This document shows positions 19,269-26,158 of a stretch of 28,805 nt of DNA, in pieces. The DNA is taken from assembly GCA_902496455.1 (NCBI GenBank), contig CABVAY010000029.1:1-28805 (forward strand), written 5' to 3'. Under the pieces are notes generated by a model that worked only from the letters and a program-made list of their open reading frames with translations, was not told where the DNA came from and did not search any database. This stretch comes from an uncultured Collinsella sp. GTDB taxonomy: Bacteria > Actinomycetota > Coriobacteriia > Coriobacteriales > Coriobacteriaceae. A program made the translations under genes and the position numbers. Position 1 is the stretch's first letter. Each line of letters begins with the position of its first letter.

Positions 19269-22046
19269 CTATTTACGACCGAACTTGATTTTGATTGCAC
19301 GCTTTAAAGCATACTTGCCCAGGCTCGGGAGCTTTTGCTCGTATTTGACCATCGTTGAGCACTCGGGGCGGTCGCGATCCAGATGGATGGCGTCAAACGC
19401 GCACTTGGTGGTGCACAGGCCGCAGCCGATGCACTTGTTGGGGTCGACGATCGAGGCGCCGCAGCCCAGGCAGCGGGCGGTCTCGGCGCGCACCTGCTCC
19501 TCGGTAAAGGTCTCAACATACTCGCTAAACGGCGCAGCCTTCTCGCGTTCGCGGTCGACATGCGCCACCTCGCGGCTCGCGTTGTCATAGCTCTCAATCA
19601 CGACGTCATCGCGGTCGAGCGCGGTGTAGCGGCGCTGATTGCGGCCGATGGTGAGCGTGGAGCCCGGCTGCACAAAGCGATGGATGGACACGGCGGCCTC
19701 GTGACCGGCGGCGATGGCGTCGATGGCAAAGCTCGGACCGGTATAGACGTCGCCGCCCACAAAGATGTCGGGCTCGGCAGTCTGATAGGTCTGGGGATCG
19801 GCAAGAGCACCCTGGCCGCGGCCAAGCTCCACCTTGGAGCCAGCCAACAGGTCGCCCCACACAATGGACTGGCCAATCGACATGACGACACGGTCGGCAT
19901 CGACACGACGCAGATCGTTCTCGTCGTACTCGGGCGCAAACCGGCCCTCGTCGTCAAAGACGCGCGTGCAGCGCTTGAAGGTGATACCGCACACACGGCC
20001 GGACTCGTCCAGGTGAACCTCCTTGGGACCCCAACCACAGCTGATGTGCGCGCCGTCCTCGATGGCCTCGCGACGCTCTTCCTCGCTGGCGGGCATCTGG
20101 GCCTCGCTCTCCAGGCAGAACATCTCGACGTGCTCGGAGCCCAGACGGCAGGCGTTGCGGGCCACGTCGATGGCCACGTTGCCGCCGCCCACCACGATGG
20201 TGCGGCCGGGCAGCGCGTCGATCTTGCCGCTGTTGACCTCGCGCAAGAAGTCGACGGCCACGGTCACGTCCTCGGCATCCTCGCCCGGAATACCGGCAAG
20301 GCGGCCGCCCTGGCAGCCGATGGCAACATAAAAGGCCTTAAAGCCCTGCTCGCGCAGCTCATCGAGCGTCACATCGCGACCGACCTCCACGCCATAGCGG
20401 AACTCGGCACCCATCAGGCGAATAACCTCGACCTCGGCCTCGATAACGTCCTTCTGCAGCTTAAAGCTGGGAATGCCGTAGGTGAGCATGCCGCCCGGGC
20501 GCTCGTTCTTCTCGAACACGACGGGCTTGTAGCCCTTCTCGGCCAGGTAGAAAGCGCAGGACAGGCCGGCCGGACCGGCACCGATAATGGCGATCTTCTG
20601 GTCGAAGCCGCCAGCGCGCGTCGGCGTCACCACGGGCGGGACATAGCGGGTCGCGGCATCCAGATCGCGCTGGGCGATGAACTTCTTGACCTCGTCGATG
20701 GCCACGGCGGCGTCCACACGGCCGCGGGTGCAGGCATCCTCGCAGCGGCGATTGCACACACGGCCGCAGATAGCGGGCAGAGGGTTCTCGCGCTTAATGA
20801 GTGCTAGGGCCTCGTCATAGCGACCCTGAGCCGCGAGCTTCAAATAGCCCTGAACGGCAACGTGCGCGGGGCAGGCCGTCTTGCAGGGCGCGGTGCCGGA
20901 CTCATGCGTCTCGATGCGGTTGTCGTTGCGGTAGTTGGGCGACCACTTGGTGTGGTCCCACTTGGTGGCATCGGGCAGCTCCTGGCGCGGATACTCGGGC
21001 ACCTGTCCGCCCGCCTTTTTGCTGCAGAGCTTCTGGCCCAGCTTGGCGGCGCCGGCCGGACACACCTCAACGCAGCGACCGCAGGCCACGCACTTGTCCT
21101 TCTCGACCTTGGCGACATAGGCCGAGCGCGACAGGTTGGGCGTGTTGAACAGCTGCGAGGTGCGCAGGGCGTAGCACACGTTGACGTTGCAGTTGCAGAT
21201 GGCGAAGACCTTGTTCTCGCCGTCAATGTTGGTGATCTGGTGCACAAAGCCGTTGTCCTCGGCCTGGCGCAGGATGTCGTAAACCTCGTCGCGCGTCACA
21301 TAGTGGCCGCGGTCGGTCTCAACCACATAGTCGGCCATATCGCCCACGGCAATGCACCAGTCGGCGGGGTCGTCGGCGCAGCCCTCGCCCATCACGCGAC
21401 GGCTCGCGCGGCAGCTGCAGGTGCTGGCGGCATACTTACCCTCGTATTTGTCGAGCCAGTGCTCGATATGCTCAATAGGCACCGAGGTGCTCGAAGCATC
21501 GATAGCCTTCTCGACCGGGATGACGTGCATGCCGATACCGGCACCTCCGGGCGGCACCATCGGCGTGGCTTTGGACAGCGGCCCCTTGGAGGCCTGCTCA
21601 AAGAACTTGGCATAGACCGGATGCTCCTCGAGCTGGCTCACGCGCATGTTGAGGAACTCGGCGGAACCCGGTACCAGCATGGGCAGCACCCACTGCTTGG
21701 CGCGCTCGGGATTTTCCCAGTTGTACTCGAGCAGACCCGTGTAGCTCATGTCGTCGAGCATCTTCTCGATCTGGGCCTCGGGCATGCCGGTGAGCTTGAC
21801 CATCTCGGGCAGCGTATAGGGACGGCGCATCTTCATCTTGCAGAGCACCTCGGCCTGCTCGTCGGTCGCGGCCTCGGCAAACGACCAGTACTCGTAGCCC
21901 AGCAGCTCGTCGCGATGCAGCAGACGGTTAGTGCAGTGCTCGCACAGCTTGACGATTGCCTCGCGCGGATGCTCTGGCAGCGGCGGCACGAACTCCGAAC
22001 CAATGTCGGGCTCGGTGTAGCTAATTCCCGGTCCGTTGAGAATCAT
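19269..22046 (-). CDS. Large FeS/FAD oxidoreductase, GltD-like core with flanking ferredoxin domains
   Basis: This 925-residue protein has an N-terminal region with many cysteines, including STCSCRASRR and ICNCNVNVC. A ferredoxin motif CVACGRCVEVCPAG lies near 317-330. The GltD/DPD-type FeS domain begins near 387 (CKTACPAHVAVQGYLKLA, CGRVCNRRCEDAC). The FAD Rossmann motif IIGAGPAGLSCAFYLA lies near 487 and the pyridine-nucleotide motif VVGGGNVAIDVAR near 617. A final ferredoxin, CLGCGASIVDPNKCIGCGLCTTKC, lies near 860-885. It should move electrons between NAD(P)H and an unknown partner through FAD and several 4Fe-4S clusters. The ATG at 22046 follows AGAAGGGA. It is divergent from a TetR gene, which likely controls it. 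The substrate is unknown. Confidence 0.85.
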   Translation of the reverse strand: MILNGPGISYTEPDIGSEFVPPLPEHPREAIVKLCEHCTNRLLHRDELLGYEYWSFAEAATDEQAEVLCKMKMRRPYTLPEMVKLTGMPEAQIEKMLDDMSYTGLLEYNWENPERAKQWVLPMLVPGSAEFLNMRVSQLEEHPVYAKFFEQASKGPLSKATPMVPPGGAGIGMHVIPVEKAIDASSTSVPIEHIEHWLDKYEGKYAASTCSCRASRRVMGEGCADDPADWCIAVGDMADYVVETDRGHYVTRDEVYDILRQAEDNGFVHQITNIDGENKVFAICNCNVNVCYALRTSQLFNTPNLSRSAYVAKVEKDKCVACGRCVEVCPAGAAKLGQKLCSKKAGGQVPEYPRQELPDATKWDHTKWSPNYRNDNRIETHESGTAPCKTACPAHVAVQGYLKLAAQGRYDEALALIKRENPLPAICGRVCNRRCEDACTRGRVDAAVAIDEVKKFIAQRDLDAATRYVPPVVTPTRAGGFDQKIAIIGAGPAGLSCAFYLAEKGYKPVVFEKNERPGGMLTYGIPSFKLQKDVIEAEVEVIRLMGAEFRYGVEVGRDVTLDELREQGFKAFYVAIGCQGGRLAGIPGEDAEDVTVAVDFLREVNSGKIDALPGRTIVVGGGNVAIDVARNACRLGSEHVEMFCLESEAQMPASEEERREAIEDGAHISCGWGPKEVHLDESGRVCGITFKRCTRVFDDEGRFAPEYDENDLRRVDADRVVMSIGQSIVWGDLLAGSKVELGRGQGALADPQTYQTAEPDIFVGGDVYTGPSFAIDAIAAGHEAAVSIHRFVQPGSTLTIGRNQRRYTALDRDDVVIESYDNASREVAHVDREREKAAPFSEYVETFTEEQVRAETARCLGCGASIVDPNKCIGCGLCTTKCAFDAIHLDRDRPECSTMVKYEQKLPSLGKYALKRAIKIKFGRK

Positions 22047-22121
22047 GGTTGTCCCTTCTCTTGCCGCAGCCCGACGAGGCCGCAGCGCCCCTCTTTTTTT
22101 GCAGGTCGAGCATACCCCATG

Positions 22122-22203
22122 CCGTTCACCCGCCATTGTTGACATTGTGTCAAAAATAGTATTGACGAACCGTCAACAATATTCAAGACTGTTAGGTGAA
22201 CGG
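22122..22203. promoter_or_regulatory. Divergent control region with two TTGAC dyads
   Basis: Two perfect 15-base dyads lie here: TTGACATTGTGTCAA (22139-22153) and TTGACGAACCGTCAA (22162-22176), with centres 23 bases apart. An outer inverted pair, CCGTTCACC (22122-22130) and GGTGAACGG (22195-22203), frames them. The TTGACA half could also be a -35. These are good candidate operators for the TetR protein, controlling both directions. Confidence 0.65.
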
Positions 22204-22234
22204 TCAGGCAAAAGAGGATGAAAGGCGGCAAAAC

Positions 22235-22897
22235 ATGGGCAACAACACAGCAGATACCTCTGTGGCCGATGGCGTCCCCGCGCCCGACAGCACGGCCAAA
22301 CGTCTGACGGGCGACGAACGCCGTCGCGAGATCCTCGCCGCCGTGCGCACCGTGAGTTCCGAGCTGGGTGTGTCGCATCTATCTGTCTCGGCCGTGACCA
22401 AACGCGCCGGCTGCACGCGCTCATTGTTCTACCACTACTTTGCCGATATGGACGCCGCCGTCACCGCTGTCATGGACGAGGCAATCGACGGTTTTATCGC
22501 CGAGCTCGAGCAGTGGAATGCCAGCCGCATCGTCGGTGATATCGAGGGCGCACTCGACACCGTCGCCCCGCTCTTCAAGCGCCTGGTCGTCAGCGGCCAC
22601 GAGCTGCCGAGTACGCTCACCTCAAGCAGCGGCGCGCTCTACGGCGGCTTTTTGCACAACGTGGTCCAGCGCGTGGCGCAGTATATCTGCGACACCACCG
22701 TGGTGGATTATGTCGCCCATCATGAGCTACGCATCGACCATGTCTACGAGACGTTCTACACCCTCATCATGGGGTTGTTGATGTATATCCGCACGCACCC
22801 CGATGTGCCCGACGAGACGGTCAAGGAAATCATCGCCTCGACACTCCACATCGAGGGCTATACCGCCAAGTATCCGGAGCGCAAGCCCCAGAACTGA
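22235..22897 (+). CDS. TetR-family regulator
   Basis: This 220-residue protein has an N-terminal TetR HTH: RRREILAAVRTVSSELGVSHL, SVSAVTKRAGCTRSLFYHYFADMDA. A helical C-terminal domain ends with a YTLIMGLLMYIRTHPDVPD helix. It is divergent from the oxidoreductase and lies 63 bases before the DUF5692 gene on the same strand, so it probably represses both and itself through the dyads between 22139 and 22176. ATG at 22235 with AAAGGCGG upstream is preferred; a GTG at 22196 would overlap the outer inverted repeat. The ligand is unknown. Confidence 0.85.
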   Translation: MGNNTADTSVADGVPAPDSTAKRLTGDERRREILAAVRTVSSELGVSHLSVSAVTKRAGCTRSLFYHYFADMDAAVTAVMDEAIDGFIAELEQWNASRIVGDIEGALDTVAPLFKRLVVSGHELPSTLTSSSGALYGGFLHNVVQRVAQYICDTTVVDYVAHHELRIDHVYETFYTLIMGLLMYIRTHPDVPDETVKEIIASTLHIEGYTAKYPERKPQN

Positions 22898-22960
22898 CGA
22901 CATTTGGCCAAACTGCCCGCGATCGGAAGAGGGGCCGCGGGCGTGTGAAAGGAGAGCAGC

Positions 22961-23968
22961 ATGCTGTTCGACGTTTGGGGTAGCGATACCCTTATCCACT
23001 GGGCTGGCTGGGCCATGGTCTTTATTGGCCTGATCGTGCTCAACGAGGTCGGCCGCCGCACCAAGCTGGGCGCGGCAATCATCTTTGGCGTGGCTCCGCT
23101 GGCCATGACCATCTACTGCGTCGCCATCGCCGTGGGCGTTTCGCAGGGTGCCGAGTGGGCGCTCACCAACCCCACCCACGTGTACCAGAACAGCTGGTTC
23201 CACTACGCCAAGGTGTACGCGGCGCTGGCCGGTTGCTGGGGCTTCATTGCCATTAAGTACCAGTGGGGCAAGATCGGCAAGGCGCATTGGTTCCGCGCGT
23301 GGCCGTTTGTGATCGTCGCCATCAACATCATGATCGCCGTCGTGTCCGACTTCGAGAGCGCCTATCACTTCTTTGTCCTGGGCGAGTCCACCTGGGTCAC
23401 CTCCGAAGGTGCTACGCAGCTGGCCGGCTGGAACAACGTGTTCAACGGCATCGCCGGTATCATCAACATCTTCTGCATGACCGGTTGGTGGAGCGTCTAC
23501 GCCTCCGAGGATCAGACCGACATGCTGTGGCCCGACATGACCTGGGTCTACATCATCGCCTACGATATCTGGAACTTCTGCTACACCTACAACTGCCTGC
23601 CCACCCACTCCTGGTTCTGCGGCTTTGCGCTGCTGCTGGCGCCCACCGTCGCCGCCTTTATCTGGAACAAGGGCGGCTGGATCCAGAACCGCGCCTTTAC
23701 GCTGGCCATTTGGTGCATGTTTGCCCAGGTGTTCCCGTACTTCCAGGAGGAGTCCATCTTTGTGACCCACTCCACGCTCGACCCCGGCGCCGCCACCGCG
23801 GTCTCGATTGCCGCGCTGATCGCCAACGTCGCCGCGATCATCTACATCGCCTACCGCGCCAAGAAGCTCGGCCGCAATCCCTACAAGCAGGATGTCTTTG
23901 AGGGCACCAGCGATTGGGAGAAGGCCACCGCTCGCCGAGCCAAGGTGGATTACGCGCACGCCGAGTAA
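22961..23968 (+). CDS. DUF5692-family membrane protein
   Basis: This 335-residue protein is a polytopic membrane protein with about eight hydrophobic segments, rich in Trp, Tyr and Phe (YDIWNFCYTYNCLPTHSWFCGFALLL, MTGWWSVYASEDQTDMLW). I recognise it as DUF5692, a family found in gut Actinobacteria and Firmicutes; its function is not established. It has an AAAGGAG site eight bases before the ATG. Its place beside a TetR gene and a divergent FeS/FAD oxidoreductase suggests the three act on one substrate, with this protein as transporter or membrane redox partner. A strong terminator follows. Confidence 0.8.
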   Translation: MLFDVWGSDTLIHWAGWAMVFIGLIVLNEVGRRTKLGAAIIFGVAPLAMTIYCVAIAVGVSQGAEWALTNPTHVYQNSWFHYAKVYAALAGCWGFIAIKYQWGKIGKAHWFRAWPFVIVAINIMIAVVSDFESAYHFFVLGESTWVTSEGATQLAGWNNVFNGIAGIINIFCMTGWWSVYASEDQTDMLWPDMTWVYIIAYDIWNFCYTYNCLPTHSWFCGFALLLAPTVAAFIWNKGGWIQNRAFTLAIWCMFAQVFPYFQEESIFVTHSTLDPGAATAVSIAALIANVAAIIYIAYRAKKLGRNPYKQDVFEGTSDWEKATARRAKVDYAHAE

Positions 23969-24035
23969 CGCGCTGGTCGCTGTTGGCACTTGGGCATAGG
24001 CCCGCCTGCCAGATTTTCAATCCAGTGTCTCGCAG

Positions 24036-24075
24036 AGCCCCCGGAAAGCGTTTCACTCGCTTTCCGGGGGCTTTT
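24036..24075 (+). terminator. Intrinsic terminator after the DUF5692 gene
   Basis: AGCCCCCGGAAAGCG (24036-24050) pairs perfectly with CGCTTTCCGGGGGCT (24058-24072) over a 7-base loop, followed by TTTT on the plus strand. It ends the TetR-DUF5692 transcript and isolates the next gene. Confidence 0.9.
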
Positions 24076-24196
24076 GTCATTGCGTCTCTATTCAAAAACA
24101 CGCGCACATATAAAATCGGATTTCAAATCATGCGGCGGCTCTATGGGGTCCCGTTTTTGGGTACAGTGTTGTCCCGATATTGAGCTTGGGGGATAT

Positions 24197-25699
24197 ATGA
24201 AAGATGAGACGATGGGCCAAGAGGATGCGGCCCAAGATGCAGAAGCGTGTGCCGAGGCCCTGGAGAGCCTAGACCGGATTTCGCTTGACGATGTTGCGTT
24301 TGACGATTCGAGCGTTGATATGCAGGATGAGCCGGAAATCGAGGCGCAGCCCGATGATCGGGATGCAAAAGACGATGGCGCCGCGCCCGCCGAAGACGAG
24401 GCGGGGCACGAGGAATCCGAATGCGAGGCCGACGGCCAGCCCGGATCCGACACGAGCGAGGAAACCATCTTGCTCGACAACTTGCCGGCCGAAGATTCGC
24501 TGACCCGCGAGCTCCCTGGCTTAGGCTCTGCGCCTGCCGTGGACGAGACCATCGCCATGGGCGATATTCCCCTGCCGTCCGTTCCTTCGGCACGCGAAGC
24601 CGAGGTTCGTCATCGTAAGATGTCGCCCAAGCGCCGCAACCTGATGGTTGCCGGCGTTGTGGCCGTCGCGCTCGTCGCCGGCGGCGCAGGCTATGCTGCC
24701 TGGAACGGATATCAGCAAGAGCAGGCTGCCGTGCTTGCCGCAAACGCCCATACCATGATGTCGGTGCAGATTGGCGTGCATGCCGCGGGCCTCGACTGCT
24801 CAACTGGCTCCAAGATTCCCGTGCAGGTGAGCGGACAGGATTCCGACGGTTCTTCCGTGAGCGAAACGCTCTACGTTGACGAGCATGGTCGCGGCATTAA
24901 GCTGCTGCCCGGCGATTACACGTTCTCCATCGCCGCCTCCCCCATCGCGGCCGACGGCACCATCTACACCGTCCCGACCACCAAGGCCCAGGTCACCATT
25001 AAGAGCGATGGGCAGGATTTGAGTACCCAGGCCACCTTTAAGCTCAAGGTGCCTTCGGCCGACACGGTGACCGACGACCAGATCGATGCCGCCGCCAAGT
25101 ATGCCGAGGAAGGCGGGGTGAATTCCGCCGCGGTCGCAAAGGTACTCCAGCAGGCGGCAACCGCGCGACGAGACGCCGCAACCAACGCCGTGAGCTCCCG
25201 CAAGGCGCAGGCGGCCCGCGACGCCGATGCTCGACATAAGGCAACGGACCTGTATCAGCTCGATATTCCCGTTGAGTGGTACGGCAAAGTCGCGACTTGG
25301 CAAAACGGCAGCACGCTGTGCATCTATCTTGCCGGCGACACGAGCACGCCGCTTGTGACGCTTGTCACGGTGCGCGACGGCGAGAGCTTTACGCCCGATG
25401 AGGGCGACGCGGTTTTGGGTGCGGCAAACCTCGGCAACGGCTACACCGTCTACGCCAGCGGCCCCGTTTATCCGTATGTGGTGCCCCAGACCATCAACGG
25501 ACGCACACAAGACCCCGTGTCGACCTACCCCATGGACACGGCCATTGAGCTTGTTGAGCTTACGACCGGCAACCGCTACACCTATAGTCAGATCAAGAAC
25601 GTGCTGGTCGGTAAAGACGGCAACGCAGACGCCGCGACCAAACTCGAGACCGACTACCTCGCCCAGATTCTCCTGCCGAGCATCAAGGCCCAGGACTAG
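24197..25699 (+). CDS. Membrane-anchored protein with acidic cytoplasmic part and secreted beta domain
   Basis: This 500-residue protein has a very acidic N-terminal region (about 1-135), a basic patch RHRKMSPKRR, one transmembrane helix at about 148-168 (NLMVAGVVAVALVAGGAGYAAW) and an extracellular part. The first outer domain (about 190-290) includes YVDEHGRGIKLLPGDYTFSI, like a carboxypeptidase-regulatory or prealbumin-type beta sandwich. A helical stretch and a C-terminal beta domain follow. The in-frame start at 23990 is rejected because the terminator lies downstream of it. The start ATG at 24197 has GGGGGA close by. I do not recognise a named family; a role as a surface sensor or envelope protein is only a guess. 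Confidence 0.65.
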   Translation: MKDETMGQEDAAQDAEACAEALESLDRISLDDVAFDDSSVDMQDEPEIEAQPDDRDAKDDGAAPAEDEAGHEESECEADGQPGSDTSEETILLDNLPAEDSLTRELPGLGSAPAVDETIAMGDIPLPSVPSAREAEVRHRKMSPKRRNLMVAGVVAVALVAGGAGYAAWNGYQQEQAAVLAANAHTMMSVQIGVHAAGLDCSTGSKIPVQVSGQDSDGSSVSETLYVDEHGRGIKLLPGDYTFSIAASPIAADGTIYTVPTTKAQVTIKSDGQDLSTQATFKLKVPSADTVTDDQIDAAAKYAEEGGVNSAAVAKVLQQAATARRDAATNAVSSRKAQAARDADARHKATDLYQLDIPVEWYGKVATWQNGSTLCIYLAGDTSTPLVTLVTVRDGESFTPDEGDAVLGAANLGNGYTVYASGPVYPYVVPQTINGRTQDPVSTYPMDTAIELVELTTGNRYTYSQIKNVLVGKDGNADAATKLETDYLAQILLPSIKAQD

Positions 25700-25740
25700 C
25701 CAGCCCGAAGACAGCCGCCCAACATCCACATCCCTAACGC

Positions 25741-25807
25741 AGTTGCGGTGAAATAGGGACTGTTTTTGCTGGTCAAACCGCAAAACAGTCCCTATTTCAC
25801 CGCAACT
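25741..25807. repeat. Palindromic intergenic element, copy 2
   Basis: Two perfect 26-base arms (25741-25766 and 25782-25807) are inverted over a 15-base loop. The outer AGTTGCGGTGAAATAG is shared with the element at 15047-15115; the inner GGGACTGTTTT is not. It lies between the convergent ends of the membrane-anchored protein and the small Pro/Ala-rich gene, and could end transcription from both sides. Confidence 0.75.
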
Positions 25808-25831
25808 TATTCGTGGCCTTTTGGGTGGCAC

Positions 25832-26026
25832 TCAGCGCCAGGGGTCGGCTTCGAACAGCGGCTCGCGCTCGGGGCGGCGATCGCTGTAGGGATCGTAGCC
25901 GTCGTCGTCCTCGTTCTCGGCACGGATGTAGGGGTCGCGCGGCTTGGGCGCCGGCTTAGGTGCAAGCTTGGGTGCGGCGGGCGCTGCCTCAGCCGCCGGT
26001 GCGTTCGTCTTGTTCTCGTCTATCAT
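25832..26026 (-). CDS. Small Pro/Ala-rich hypothetical protein
   Basis: This 64-residue protein has a low-complexity Ala/Pro/Lys first half (PAAPKLAPKPAPKPRDP) and a second half rich in Asp, Tyr and Arg (DDDGYDPYSDRRPEREP). It is probably disordered. The ATG at 26026 has AAGGAG eight bases upstream; an ATG two codons before it is too close to that site. It follows clpB on the same strand, but a terminator lies between. Function unknown. Confidence 0.5.
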   Translation of the reverse strand: MIDENKTNAPAAEAAPAAPKLAPKPAPKPRDPYIRAENEDDDGYDPYSDRRPEREPLFEADPWR

Positions 26027-26078
26027 CTGCATAGCTCCTTGCCATGTACTCACGTTTAACACCATCGATTGTCGCACG

Positions 26079-26115
26079 AAAAAGGGCGGAGGACCCAATC
26101 GGATCCGCCGCCCTT
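26079..26115 (-). terminator. Intrinsic terminator after clpB
   Basis: AAGGGCGG (26082-26089) pairs with CCGCCCTT (26108-26115), with further partial pairing inside. On the minus strand the stem is followed by a run of U (26083-26079). It lies 44 bases after the clpB stop. Confidence 0.7.
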
Positions 26116-26158
26116 GGCGTTCGGCTCAAAAGGCAGATTTTAAGGCATGGCCCAAAAC

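Noticed and set aside
23990..24196. Upstream in-frame start for the 500-residue membrane-anchored protein
   Set aside because: A strong intrinsic terminator (24036-24075) would lie inside the coding region; the ATG at 24197 has its own ribosome site.
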